From Neoarius graeffei (taxonomy: Eukaryota > Chordata > Actinopteri > Siluriformes > Ariidae): a stretch of 64,000 nucleotides of DNA. Positions 1 to 10,132 of this stretch are shown here, piece by piece; the first letter of the stretch is position 1; every line of letters starts with the position of its first letter. The notes beneath the pieces were generated by a model, which saw only the letters and a program-made list of their open reading frames with translations, made no database searches and had not been told where the DNA came from. Made by a program: the position numbers and the translations under genes. The DNA lies in the NCBI RefSeq assembly GCF_027579695.1, contig NC_083587.1, positions 8,416,501-8,480,500 on the forward strand, written 5' to 3'.

Positions 1-1
1 A

Positions 2-704
2 CAATTCGTTTGATAGTTTTATGCTCGGACATGAGTTTCAAAATGCTGTCTTTGGTGTCAGAGATGGATGCATTTGGAAGGCAGCAAATAATCATCCCAT
101 GTCCTTTTAAATGTCTTACAGTGGAATCACCAAGAACAAGGGTTGTGGGATCAGGTGGTGCTACGAGCTGCTTTTTGCCTCTTCCCACAGCTCTTCGGTT
201 GTGGTGCGATCTCTTTCTATGATGTGCTTGTCCACCTGAAAATTCCGCTTCCACATCCCTGAGGCATTCAAATTTGTTCTGAAGCCTTATGGGCTGTGGA
301 TTTTCCATAGGATTGTAAATCCAATTGTAGTTTGTAGACCTGGCTCTATTTCTAATAGCATGGCTGTGGAGCATGGGTTGCATAGTATCAGAACGAACTG
401 GTGTTGAGGTAATTACTCTTCTGTTTCTATTGTTGGGCCTGCCACCCATCGTGTGCCAGTTTTCTGTACTCACATTTTGCTCTGTTAGATCGATGTATTC
501 ATCCACTCGATCTGCAATGCCATCGGCCTGTCGGGGTGCAATCTCTGCATTCTCAGCCACTGTTTCTGTACTCCTTTCGTGAGATATCACTCTTAGTTCG
601 TCCGTCTTTGGCAGAGCATCAATCTTTGATTCCAGGATAGAAATCCTCTGTTCTAGTTCTGTGCATTTTCTGCAGGATCTCCTGGATTTTTTGCCCCCTG
701 GCAT
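2..704 (-). CDS. LINE ORF1-type protein with GDSL/SGNH motif, partial
   Basis: Reading down from an ATG at 704, the frame stays open for about 234 codons to the window edge, so its end is not seen. The N-terminus is basic with a Cys pair (RRSCRKC) and a likely short coiled coil (ELEQRISILESKIDAL). The middle is polar and low in structure. Near residue 190 is VLGDSTVRHLKG, which matches block I (G-D-S) of SGNH/GDSL hydrolases. In fish L2/CR1-type LINEs, ORF1 commonly carries such an esterase-like domain, and the same class of ORF1 recurs near 36.7 kb with the block V motif DGIHP. Inference: this is the 5' part of an L2-like LINE running leftward. The catalytic Asp/His block would lie outside the window. 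A domesticated SGNH-like gene is the less likely alternative. Confidence 0.7.
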   Translation of the reverse strand, partial: MPGGKKSRRSCRKCTELEQRISILESKIDALPKTDELRVISHERSTETVAENAEIAPRQADGIADRVDEYIDLTEQNVSTENWHTMGGRPNNRNRRVITSTPVRSDTMQPMLHSHAIRNRARSTNYNWIYNPMENPQPIRLQNKFECLRDVEAEFSGGQAHHRKRSHHNRRAVGRGKKQLVAPPDPTTLVLGDSTVRHLKGHGMIICCLPNASISDTKDSILKLMSEHKTIKRI

Positions 705-835
705 TTTGTTTTAAAAGCTAACTTATCTTGTAAAGGTGAAAAATAAAATGAAGAAATAGTGGAAATTAAGTGAAAAAGTAAAATAAAATAAAGATCAAGC
801 AGGAGCAAAGCAGGAGCAAAGCAAAGAAGCGTCCT

Positions 836-853
836 ACTCGCTTGAGTAGGCGG
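836..853. repeat. Short hairpin upstream of the LINE ORF1
   Basis: CCTACTC and GAGTAGG form a perfect 7-bp stem around a 4-base loop, about 130 bases upstream of the minus-strand ORF1 start, in what would be its 5' untranslated region. Function unknown. Confidence 0.35.
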
Positions 854-865
854 AGCAAAAAAAAG

Positions 866-870
<5 letters not shown>

Positions 871-917
<47 letters not shown>
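871..917. repeat. (TA)n microsatellite
   Basis: About 45 bases of uninterrupted TA dinucleotides. It lies between the 3' end of the LINE fragment at 1002-1667 and the 5' leader of the ORF1 at 2-704. A 101-codon minus-strand frame across it is an artefact of the repeat (an alternating YI tract). Confidence 0.9.
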
Positions 918-923
<6 letters not shown>

Positions 924-1667
924 TTATATAATTTGATCTTATTCTTCAAAATTATCAAAGTTTATGGGATATAAAATAGGGTTCAATAGTCAAGTAAAGA
1001 GTTAATGAGGTTTGTACTGTGACAGTTGATTATAATAGTAGCTAATTGTATGTTTCTTAAATTGTGATAGTCTCAATTTCGTTGACTTAGCTTCATTTAG
1101 AAGCTTATTCCAGAGACCAACTGTTCTTGGGAGGAAGGTGGCTCTGTAGTAGGTTTGCTTGTGTTGTTGAGGCTGAATATAGTTATTTCTGTCAAAGTTC
1201 CTTGTGTTGTAGGAGGATGCAGAAGGTAGGAGGTGCTGTTTGAGGTCAGTGTCAATTACATTGTTTCTTATCTTGTATAGGAGAATAAGCTCAGTGATGT
1301 TCCTTCTATGCTCCAATGGTTGAAGCTCAAGTACACGGAGTCTTTCAGTGTAGCACATGTCTTCTGGATAGTTCAGAATAAACTTTGTTGCCCTACGTTG
1401 AATATCTTCAATTAGCTTGATATGTTTCACAGTGTATGGTGACCATACACCGGAGGCGTACTCAAGCTGCCGTCTTTCCAGCAAGCAATATAAAGTCATC
1501 CTCATTGCCACCTCTTTAATGTGTCTTCCACAAGTTCTCTTCACCAGTCCTAGGGTCTTATTTGCCTTCGCACACTTATCCTCGATGTGCTTGTTCCATT
1601 TTAAGTCACTTGACACAGTAACACCAAGGTCTTTTGTTTCAGTTGCATATTCAAGGACCTGATTCAA
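918..1667 (-). pseudogene. LINE reverse transcriptase C-terminal fragment
   Basis: A 221-codon open frame matches the region downstream of the RT palm in non-LTR retrotransposons: LGVTVSSDLKWNKHI (the 'LGV...L.W..HI' block), then a Cys/Arg-rich thumb and FLPRTVGLWNKLLNEAK near the C-terminus. This block is shared by jockey/CR1/L2-related LINEs. No endonuclease and no FADD/YADD box is present, so the copy is 5'-truncated, as LINEs usually are. The 3' side runs into AT-rich sequence and then the TA microsatellite, which may be its 3' tail. Clade is uncertain. Confidence 0.75.
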
Positions 1668-3479
1668 GATTCAAGATGTTTGTCATATACACAATAACAG
1701 ACACAGCGGTTTATTATTGGGTAATGAAATTCTTATTTTGCAACTGCCCAACCAAACTATGCTTACCAATATAAAAAGAAATATATAAAGTGCATATGGA
1801 ATGCAAAATATAAAAGTAGAATGAAAATGAAGATAACATAAAAAAAAGGAGAGGCAAACAAACAATGTGCAAATATAGAGGTAGATATACTGTGCAATGT
1901 CTTGTGCAAAATTGCTAATATAATCCATGGTTCAAAGCCTGATGGAAATATAGAGGTAGATGGTGATTATAATCCGTGGTTCAAAAGCCTGATGGCCTGG
2001 GGGTAAAAACTGTTTGTCAGTCTAGTAGTCCTTGCTTTCACACTCCTGTAGCGTCTGCCAGATGGTAGGAGCATGAATAGTCTGTGTTGTGGGTGTGTTT
2101 GGTCCCTGATGATGCTCTGTGCCCTTTTTGTGACCCGGGTGTTGTAAATGTCCTGTAGTGCGGGGAGGACAGCTCCACAGATGAACTGTGCCATTTTAAT
2201 GACACGCTGGAGAGCCTTTCTGTCCTGAGTTGTGCAGTTCCCATACCACACAGTGATGGAATTTGTCAGGACACTCTCCACTGTGCACCTGTAGAAGTTG
2301 CTGAGGAGTTTGGTGGACAGTCCAAATTTCCTCAGCTTCCTCAGGAAGAAGAGTCTCTGTTGAGCCTTCTTGATGGTCTGCTGTGTGTTGTGTGTCCAGG
2401 TGAGATCCTCACTAATGTGAGTTCTGAGGAATTTAAATGTTTTCACCCTCTCCACCTGTGTCCCATTGATGTGCAGCGAAGCGTGCTGGTCTCTCCTCCT
2501 CTTCCTCGGGTCAATAATCATCTCCTTGGTCTTCTCAGCATTCAAGGAGAGATTATTTTCCTGGCACCAGGAGACCAGCTGAGCCACCTCCTCCCTGTAG
2601 GCTGTCTCATCTCCGCTGGTGATCAGCCCAACGACAGTGGTGTCATCAGCGAACTTGATGATGGAAGTGTTGCTCTGGGTGGGGGTGCAGTCGTAGGTGA
2701 AGAGGGTGTACAGGAGTGGACTGAGCACACAGCTTTGGGGGGTCCCTGTGCTCACTGTCTTGGTGCCGGATGTTCTGGTACCGACTCTGACAGCCTGGGG
2801 TCTGTTTGTGAGAAAGTCCAGGACCCAGCAGCAGAGGGAGGATGTCAGTCCAAAGGTGGAGAGCTTCTCTGTCAGTCTGCTGGGGATGACGGTGTTGAAG
2901 GCTGAACTGTAGTCCACAAACAGCATTCGAACATAGGTGTCCCTGTGTTCCAGGTGTGACAAGGCTGTGTGACTGGCTGCATTGATGGCATCATCAGTTG
3001 AACGGTTCTGACGATATGCAAATTGAAGGGGGTCTATTGTGTCTGGGATGCCCTTTTTGATGTATGACATGACTATCCTCTCAAAACACTTCATTACAAC
3101 TGAAGTGAGTTCAATTGGGCGATAGTCATTCAGGCATGTTATATTGTTTTTCTTTGGGAGGGGCACTATGGTGGTGGTCTTGAAGCATGTGGGCACAGAA
3201 GACATGGAGAGGGACAGGTTGAAAATGTCTGAAGACCTCTGCTAACTGTGTGGAGCAGGCCCTCAAAGCACAGCCAGGGATGTTGTCAGGGCTGGCTGCC
3301 TTTTGGGGGTTAGTCCTCCTGAAGACCTTGCTCACCTCGGTTATGGTCACAATAGGTGAAGAGCTCTGTGCTGCCTCTGTTGGTAGAATCCCTCTGTGTT
3401 GGTTGGTGTTGAGGGTGTCGAAGCGAGCATAGAACTCGTTCAGCTCATCTGGTGATGTGTTGTGGTTGGCTGTGACCCT
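1668..3479 (-). mobile_element. Rex1-like LINE, 5'-truncated
   Basis: A 412-codon frame (1967-3205) carries RT motifs in order: [58 protein letters not shown], then a C-terminal block with SHP-type [10 protein letters not shown]. The usual PQG of motif B reads PQS here. The FADD catalytic box is kept. Upstream, after a frameshift near 3,200-3,220, the conserved AASPDNIPG block continues to about 3,350. The 3' untranslated part ends in GATTCAA-type repeats at about 1,668-1,680, typical of fish Rex1-like LINEs as I remember them. The copy is cut at about 3,479 by LTR sequence. Confidence 0.8.
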
Positions 3480-3739
3480 GCTGTTTATTCAGCTTTTCCG
3501 CTCGCTCGCGAAGAGAGAACTGGCTTTTATTCAGCTTTTCCGCTCACTCGCTCACACCAGTCATCTGGTTGGGAAGAGAGCCCCCTCTGCTCTCGCGCTC
3601 TCTCCTTAAATAGGGCACGGTCACTAGGAAGACACACAAACACATTAATTGACGACAGGTGTAGTGATTCTGCCACTTACCTTCCCTGACTCTGCCCTCC
3701 TGTCCCAGACCGATGCTTGACCACGCCCCTGCTGCCACA
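3480..3739 (-). mobile_element. Gypsy-type LTR (solo or partial)
   Basis: On the minus strand it begins TGTGGCAGC at 3,739, followed by GGGGCGTGGTCAAGC, a TATA-like CCTATTTAAGG, and ends past an AATAAA signal near the left end. The same LTR family recurs at 28,833-29,137 and flanks the gypsy element at 31.2-36.2 kb. Inside it the segment TTTATTCAGCTTTTCCGCTC is duplicated. No internal region is attached here. It truncates the Rex1-like LINE on its left. Confidence 0.7.
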
Positions 3740-3769
3740 GTAGGTTATTATGCGCACGCGTGGCTCATT

Positions 3770-3886
3770 GGAGTTGCCTATGGATAATGTGGTAGATCCC
3801 CCCCCCAAAAAACGAATTTGCATGATTCACAAGGGTCGCATTTTTATGCCTGAAAATCCGGAATTCCGGAAAAATCCGGAAGAATC
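3770..3886. mobile_element. Fragment of a palindromic hAT-like element (right end)
   Basis: The segment with CCGGAATTCCGG and the end AATCACATCC resembles the right end of the complete element at 23,095-23,950, which finishes AAATCACATCCCTG. It lies directly against the LINE copy A sequence at 3,887. The left part is missing. Confidence 0.45.
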
Positions 3887-4093
3887 ACATCCTCGTTCAA
3901 TTTCTTCATTTATATTTTTTGCTTTGTAATTAAGTCCCTGTTGAATAAATGTGGCTACTCCCCCACCTGTTCCTAGGCTTCTATCTTTGCGTACTGCTAC
4001 ATATCCGGATATAATCGATTATAAAGTAAAGTGATGGCTTTAACCATGTTTCTTGAAAACAAATGATATTAGGTTTAACCTGCTGTTCTTCAA
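3887..4093 (-). pseudogene. ORF2 endonuclease fragment of copy A (distal part)
   Basis: On the minus strand it reads VKPNIICFQETWL just after the transposon, then, after a frameshift, GYVAVRKDRSLGTGGG and ATFIQQGLNY. It aligns in order with the EEP (apurinic-like) endonuclease start of copies B and C (ICIQETWLKPRFD, ...GGGCITLVKQDMPYRV). The proximal part lies at 5,221-5,296. The catalytic GDFNAH and SDHYP blocks are gone. Confidence 0.75.
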
Positions 4094-5220
4094 GGTCCCA
4101 TGGCATCGTTTTTTCATTAATTGTGCGGTGGTCTCTAGTATGAATGAATGCCCTGTGAGCCGGTTTTGGTGAACAAAATGCTGTGGTTCTCCTGTTTCAG
4201 GCTGTTCTAGTTTGGTGGAGGAGTGGGTGGCGGGACAACGACAGGATTTCAGCTCTTATCATTAATATTCATGACATGTAAACTTGTTACCTCTGATTGG
4301 CTAACAGCACTGTGACGCTACCTCCAGTGGGTCAGAACAAGCGGATGTGGGTGTCTTACTATGGCGAGAGAGAAGGAACAAACCGCGAAGGGAAAAATAC
4401 CACGCGCTGACGTCATTAAGGTGTGACGCGAGGAAATAAAAAAATTCAACAAATGTTTGGGTTTTTACTGAACAAACAAATAAAATGAACAAGTGACTTA
4501 AAAAAAAAGAATGTGGGTGTCTTTGTAAAAACTGTTTTGATTGGCTATTATAACCGAGCATGCTGCATGCCTTTTGGTTTTGTAGCGCAGAGTACCTGGC
4601 TAACTGCAGGAAGCGGTTAGCTGCACAGCTAATGTAGCCATTGCAAGGCTAACGCACCGATTTTAAAACACGGCAAAACGACTTAACAGTTATACACTTA
4701 CTTGTTCACTGTTTGTGGCTGATGCGGCAGGGATGCTTGGTACGGACCCAGGCTTCAGTGACAGTTGATGTGCAAAACCTGCCCTGTACTGTCCCAAGTT
4801 GTGGAAACATTCATCAGGAAAATGCTTCCGACAAACATACACCGTCTTCGGTAGACTCGACGGCGTATTATTGGAGTAAATAAAATTAAGCCACTGCGTC
4901 TTCAGGGGCTCTCCTGTCGGCAGTAAAAAAAGACTCCTTTCTGTGTTGTCACATCCATGTACAGCGCAACTTCCATGTTTGGTGGCAACTTTTGAGCTGG
5001 GCGGGCAATCCATACAGTGGGTGGGAATCATCTCCCTTGCTGACGTAGTAAAGGGAAGAGCTTATCAACGCGCCGTTTTGACACGCCATTTTCAAATGTT
5101 GGGCATAGTTTGGTTTACACATTATGAAATTTCTAGCCACTGGGGTGACTTAAGAAGGTCAGAGGAACTCATTTTAACGTTAAAAACCCTCAGAAAGTGA
5201 AAATTTCATGCCATGGGACC
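4094..5220 (-). mobile_element. THAP-domain DNA transposon, internally deleted
   Basis: The element is bounded by 13-bp inverted repeats, GGTCCCATGGCAT, perfect at both ends, and flanked by a 6-bp direct repeat CTTCAA (4,088-4,093 and 5,221-5,226). Removing it and one CTTCAA restores the LINE frame across the site, which supports these boundaries. It carries one THAP exon and no visible catalytic transposase domain, so it is non-autonomous. THAP plus short TIRs fits a P-element-like or similar THAP-transposase family. P elements normally make 8-bp duplications, so that assignment is tentative. Confidence 0.75.
4702..5031 (-). CDS. THAP-type zinc finger exon
   Basis: The exon encodes a C2CH THAP domain: SCAVHGCDNTERS (C-x4-C), a WLNFIY segment containing the conserved Trp, and VYVCRKHFPDECF (C-x2-H), followed by the short conserved ending LSLKPGSVPSI. 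THAP domains bind DNA and occur in P-type transposases and related proteins. The exon ends with a good splice donor (GTAAGT, at 4,696-4,701), so the rest of the protein would come from a downstream exon that this element has lost. The start is uncertain; the first Met of the open frame is at 5,031. Confidence 0.75.
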
Positions 5221-5295
5221 CTTCAATAAACTGTTTAAATTCTTGCCCATTCGCAATTAGACTCCTGGCATTCCACTGTAATATGGACAGTACCA

Positions 5296-6520
5296 TTATA
5301 AAACACCACCACATGACTGCTGACTTTCAGACACTCTGGTTGCTAATACTGCATTTACAGACTCAACGGATAATTCCCCTATATCCAGGTACTTTTCTGC
5401 TGCTCTTGTAATAATCTTTATTCTCTCTGTTCTGCTATCTGTCTGAGCTGAGCAATTGATAACTTCCACTATGAATGCAACAAACTTTTTCTTCTCCACA
5501 ATCGAGGTGTCTTCAGAAACTTTATAATTCAAAGATTGTGCAGCTCTTTGAGTAGGAGGTTGAGACACAGGTTGAGACACAGACACTGCTTTAGCATCAG
5601 ATCGTACTTTGCTATCTATCTTTTTGATTGCATCAGCATAGGTAAGCTTCTCCTTCACCCTTATGTTTTGAATCTGTACTGCTCTTTTATGGACCTCACA
5701 TCCTTTATAAGCAGCGCTGTGCTCCCCTCCACAGTTACAACACTTTATTTTAGTTCCTACAGCACACTTGCCATATTCATGTTCCCCCCCACACTTGGCA
5801 AACCTGGCTTTAGCCCTACAGGCTGCAGCAATATGCCCAAACCTTTGGCATTTAAAGCACCTTGTTGGTGGCGGAATGTATGCTCATACTGCATAACTGA
5901 CATACCCAATCTTAACTCTTTCCGGTAATCGCTCTTCGTCCAGAGCTATCATAACTGACAAACTAGGACTTGTAACTGCATCTCTTGTAATAGGCAAACG
6001 TTTCACCTTGGTTACTCTAACCCCTTTCATGTTAACTCGGATCTGTTCCTCTGTCAACTCAGTAGATACTCCAGATATCACACCTATACACTTCCCCTTT
6101 TCCTCCCACACTTGCGGCTTTATCGCTTTCCCCAATAGTGTTTTACACTTCATTAACCCCCTGCTGCTGGTCTCTATCTCTACACACAATCATCAAATTG
6201 CCATCTCTTAAAGTTTTGACTGTTTGTACTGCACCTACTAACTTGTATACTGCCTCACTAACTTTTAAAGGATTTAAAGTACACGGGGATTGGAATCGAA
6301 GGATAACTTGAATTTCATTCCTTTTACCTTCCTCTCTCCATCGGGTTCTATTTCTTTCCTTACTTCCTCGATTGACTCTCTGCCATTCTCCTGAGTATAT
6401 ATTTCTCTCATTGTAGTCGCTTGACGCTAGATCACCACCTTCATCTGCCTCCTCAATCCCCTCCATCTCACTCACTTCCTGCAAATCCTGGATCACACCT
6501 CCAGCCCCCCAAAAATCCAC
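5296..6520 (-). pseudogene. LINE copy A ORF1 (CCHC nucleic-acid-binding protein)
   Basis: The reading frame is in pieces. The N-terminal part (6,143-6,520) is acidic then basic, the next part (5,884-6,189) contains GVISGVSTELTEEQI, and the C-terminal part is at 5,296-5,658. Between them, 5,660-5,880 encodes three CCHC-like knuckles, the last as CCNCGGEHSAAYKGC. Copies B and C show the same order. The product would coat LINE RNA. Frameshifts near 6,150-6,190 and 5,880 and around the knuckles make it non-functional as read. Its TAA stop overlaps the ORF2 ATG. Confidence 0.75.
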
Positions 6521-6695
6521 TCAGCCGAAATCTCGAAGATTTAAATTCGGCTGTCGCAGCCCAGTGAGATACTGGCTGAAGAACTCGCACTTCCTTCTTC
6601 TTCTTCAGGATATAATGGCAGATTGGACACCATCCGGTGTATTACCGCCACCTACAGGATAATTAAGTCCGCTACTAGTCCATCAGTCTCTTAGA

Positions 6696-7047
6696 CAGGG
6701 CTGCCAACTTTTCGAAATTCCTTGGAGTGAGATTTTTTTTGGGGGGGGGGGTCGACGGCAAAATTTTTCCGCACACCATGCAGTAAGTGGGAATTTTGTA
6801 TTCAGTTTGATATTCACTTGTCCCCCTGCATTCTGGTGTTTTGTTTGTGGGTTGTCCAGCTGGAGATGGACAATGGGGGGGGGGGGGGGTTGAGATTTTG
6901 GATTTAGTAGATGTTCCTGCATTCTGGTGGATTTTTGGAGTGGCCTGCTGTGCCATACCTACATTCTTACACACCCTGACTTGCCAGGCCTTCAGCTTGT
7001 GGCCAACAAAAGCACCAAGTTTTGGCTTAAAAGCCCCCACACTAGAA
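6696..7047. mobile_element. hAT-type terminus with surrounding degenerate sequence
   Basis: CAGGGCTGCCAACTTTTCG at 6,696 is a typical hAT terminal sequence, and a related end (CAGCCCAG preceded by GAGAGTTGG) appears at about 24,543-24,558. Two homopolymer G runs (about 6,741-6,750 and 6,877-6,890) lie inside. A 121-codon minus frame (6,675-7,040) covers the region, but I recognise nothing in it. I could not find the right end. Confidence 0.4.
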
Positions 7048-7347
7048 AACTACAGATGACTGCCAATGTTCCTGTAGCCCTATAGACCTGTGTTTCAGAT
7101 TTAAAGGCAAGTTCATGTTTGAAAATATTTCATCAGCTAAGCCTAAACACCTTCTGAATTGAAACTAAATGTTAAGTTTTTAATAACTGTTGCAAAAAAT
7201 AAGATTGTCCCTCACTGACTATTCATTATGCATTTAAGGGCTTTCCCCACCACTGGGTTCAGCAGAAGATTGGCATGGGGAAAAATATCAACAGCAAAAG
7301 AACAAATAAAATGCTTAAACAGTAAGCAAAATGTGCATGTGGTACAA
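7048..7347. other. No recognisable feature
   Basis: AT-rich, without a convincing reading frame or terminal repeat. It may be the remainder of the hAT element that starts at 6,696. Confidence 0.5.
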
Positions 7348-7965
7348 GAAACTAGTCTGGCTAACGCGACTTCAAAGCTCTACGAGCTATTGGTCTGGCC
7401 AAGATATTAAGCCCAACCGTTTCCCAGAGCCCGTGGTTGACCCGCCTCCCTGAAATGCCTCAGTTTGCTACTGGTTGAAGCCAGAAAAGGCTGTGACAAA
7501 GCTTAAACCAATCACATCACTCTTTCCTCTGACATATGTGACGTGACGGGGCTAACTGGTAGATTAAACTCTTACCGAAGCCGGTCGGGAGCAAGGCGAA
7601 AACGTCCTTCCTTTCAATAAATACCTCCAGGGCTGTTCTTTGCTCCGTTTTCAATGAGAACTTCCCGTTGAATGCTTTCAATACAGCATCTACCGCTGTG
7701 TTAAAGGCTTGCCGCTGCTCCATGTTCGTGATGTGAATGAAGCGCTTCCGGCATAGATTCTGTAAACAATCTATGGCTTCCGGTCGCAGTTCTACTACGT
7801 CACTGCCTTGAACACGCCTCTACCCAGGGCCGTTGGAGATGCTCAAAGTTGATTGGTTCCTGATTTTTCGGGAGCTTGGAAGAGCTGTAGATAGCTTGCC
7901 TGGCCAGACTTAGCTCGCAACAGGCCCTCGTGTTGCGTCACGCTTAGCATGGGCGGGCCCAGGCT
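7348..7965 (-). mobile_element. Mobile element remnant carrying a RecQ-like helicase exon
   Basis: The ends are only roughly inverted: CTAGTCTGGCTAACGCGAC on the left and, reading inward from the right, TTAGCCTGGGCCCGCC. Between them lies one helicase exon and GC-rich flank. The same type of helicase exon occurs in a second insertion at 25,652-26,385, again near TAGCCTGGG-type ends. Some large DNA transposons (for example Academ-type) are reported to encode helicases, so the exon may be transposon cargo. Boundaries are approximate. Confidence 0.5.
7576..7723 (-). CDS. RecQ-like helicase N-terminal exon
   Basis: From an ATG at 7,723 the exon encodes about 49 residues ending in LLPTGFGKSLIYQL-type sequence up to FALLPTGFG. 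The Walker A motif (PTGFGKS) is interrupted by a perfect GTAAGA donor in genomic DNA (intron from 7,575 downward), and reading straight through gives KSLIYQLAP as well, so either reading keeps the motif start. The upstream QRTALEVFIERKDVFALLPTG corresponds to the Q-motif region of RecQ helicases. No later helicase motif is present. Compare the longer exon at 25,749-26,117. Confidence 0.55.
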
Positions 7966-8593
7966 AACAAGAAACATTAAAATGATTAAGTTTGAACAGT
8001 ATTGAAACACAAAAAGCTGAACCTTGGCCATAGGTGGGAATGTGCACACAAAGTTGGGCTTAAAAATTTGTCATACTTAAATAAGCTATATTAATATATT
8101 TCTTATTAATTTATTTCTTATCTATGTTTCTTATTAGTAATAGAGCATTCGTCAGGGCCTGTTATCTGACAAATATTCTCTACCTGTCTTGCCCCCTTTG
8201 AAACCCTGTCTCCTCAGTATATTGTTCTCGGTCTTTTTTTTTTTTTTTTTAATTATTCACAAGTTCAAGTTCTTTGATATTACAGGTGACCATGCTTTAT
8301 TTACTTTAACTGAGCAATTACATACATCATAAATAATTAAAAATAAATACCCTGTAAATAAACAATAGGTATGGTGGCTAATGGCTCTTCTTGCATTTGT
8401 AATATCTCTTACTTGCTTTATTTTACAACATTTCCAGTATGGCTTCAAATAAAGTCATAAAGTATGATAACATACAGTAAACAAACTAAAAATGCGCCTT
8501 AATAACCGTGTGCTAAGGAGGTGCTCTCCCGTGCTGCTTGTTGGGGAAGATAGAGGCTGTGGCACGGCAGGAGGCCTATAATGATTTAGCATG
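7966..8593. other. No gene seen
   Basis: AT-rich sequence with a T run at about 8,236-8,251. No supported reading frame, terminal repeat or RNA gene. Confidence 0.5.
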
Positions 8594-8601
8594 CCTAGTA
8601 C

Positions 8602-9839
8602 CAGGGGCGCCACTAGAAATCTTGGGCCCTATGAAAGATTACAATTTAGGGGCCCCCCCCGGTAAAATTTTCAAGCTCAAGCAACTGAATTTGAAGTCTG
8701 TTTTTGGCTGGCACTTCTACTTTACTATGCATGTGATCAGCTACCTAGCAAGTTTAGGTGATACAATTATTTGGTATCTGAACATTTTAAATGCAGAACC
8801 GTCAGAATTAGACTGAATAGACTGTTGCCTTAAAATGAAAATTCCATGATATATATGGAAGATATATTATATTTCTTTTATGAGCAACTATTATTAGGCC
8901 ACTCAGTAGCCTATGGAGTTCATTCAATCCAAATGTTTGTGTTGAGAGAAACTGCATGCATCACTGTAGCAGTATGGATTTATAACATTCTGTATGCACA
9001 TTATGGATACTCCACAGCCCTCCAGCAAACATCAATAATCAGGATTACAAAATGTATTCCTTTGTTTCCTCCATTTATTGACTTATTGTATGTGATCAAA
9101 TGTATGCCTTGATGAATAACTACACTAGTTTTTTGATACAATTACAGAGTGCACTGCAAGAAATCCACCAAGTGTTTTTGGTTTCTTTTAGGCATCACGC
9201 ATTTATTAGAAAACACAGCAAATGCTCGAATATTTAAGTTAAATACTTAGCAACAGTATCAATAAATCTACACATGAACAATAGCAATGATATCTATGAC
9301 CACAGCTAATGTGCAAAATATTAAATACTTAATATCAACAAATCCACACATGAACAATGGCAAAACATCTAGACTTAATTATACAATAAAGATACCTATG
9401 AAAAAAGGTGATTTTTTTTCACACACAGTGTGACATCCGGACTTCATAATTCATCACACCTGCTCCTGCTTAGCAACTTCTAGAATGTTCACCTCTGTTG
9501 CGCACATAGAAAAACTGACAGCTGATCTAAGCTGCGCTAATAGCTCTGTGCACACACGGAGCTACACATTTCACGTGTCCCGCGCCCAGAATCAGACTGT
9601 ACCATTAGTAAAAAAGGGTGGAGGGGTGAAATGACAATATCATAAATAATTCAAGAAAAATGTTATAGCAAATCATAACCATGTATAATTTGCTTATTTT
9701 AACAGATGAAATGAAATTTTATTTCAAAAACTTACACAAGGCAATAATATTAAAATAATATTAATATCCCTCACAGGCCCCCCTGTCAGTGCCAGGCCCT
9801 TAGAATCGTCCTAACTTTTCCCCCCTAGCGGCGCCCCTG
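8602..9839. mobile_element. Non-autonomous hAT element, 1,238 bp
   Basis: Terminal inverted repeats CAGGGGCGCC(A/G)CTAG lie at both ends, and a perfect 8-bp target duplication CCTAGTAC flanks the element (8,594-8,601 and 9,840-9,847). CAGGG ends with 8-bp duplications define the hAT superfamily. The interior is AT-rich and I see no transposase motif; the frames of 60-90 codons in it look incidental. Confidence 0.85.
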
Positions 9840-10132
9840 CCTAGTACACAGCTCTCGATATGGCATTCAATATTCTCACAACACTTATAGGCTAAAACGA
9901 TTAAGAAACTTTATACAAGTTCATAATTACACCAGTAACAAAACACATTGGCGTGCATATGTACAAACCTGTCTGAGACACCCGTCTTCAACTCAGATAC
10001 CTTCTCTTTCCTCTTCTTTGGAGTTTTACGGCAGCCAGCATCCAAATAATTGCATTGCTGCCATCTACAGGATTGATGCCTAATTAAGGCCCAATTACAC
10101 TATTGAGGTATTTCACTCACGTGACCAAGTCA

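Larger units (their letters stand above)
3887..6660 (-). mobile_element. I-type LINE, copy A (3'-truncated, split by a THAP transposon)
   Basis: Reading leftward: 5' leader (about 6,530-6,660), ORF1 (5,296-6,520), then the start of ORF2 (5,221-5,296), which resumes at 4,087 after an inserted DNA transposon and ends at about 3,887. The order CCHC ORF1 then EEP-endonuclease ORF2 matches the I/Nimb-type LINEs of fish, and copies B and C at 10-24 kb show that the family also has an RNase H domain. Everything after the first third of the endonuclease is missing here, replaced by a hAT-like fragment and an LTR. At the ORF1/ORF2 junction the stop and start overlap as TAATG (5,294-5,298). Confidence 0.8.

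Noticed and set aside
653..958. 101-codon minus frame with a long YIYI tract
   Set aside because: Created by the TA microsatellite and the LINE leader.
2360..2912. Plus-strand frames of 181 and 71 codons
   Set aside because: Shadows of the Rex1-like reverse transcriptase on the minus strand.
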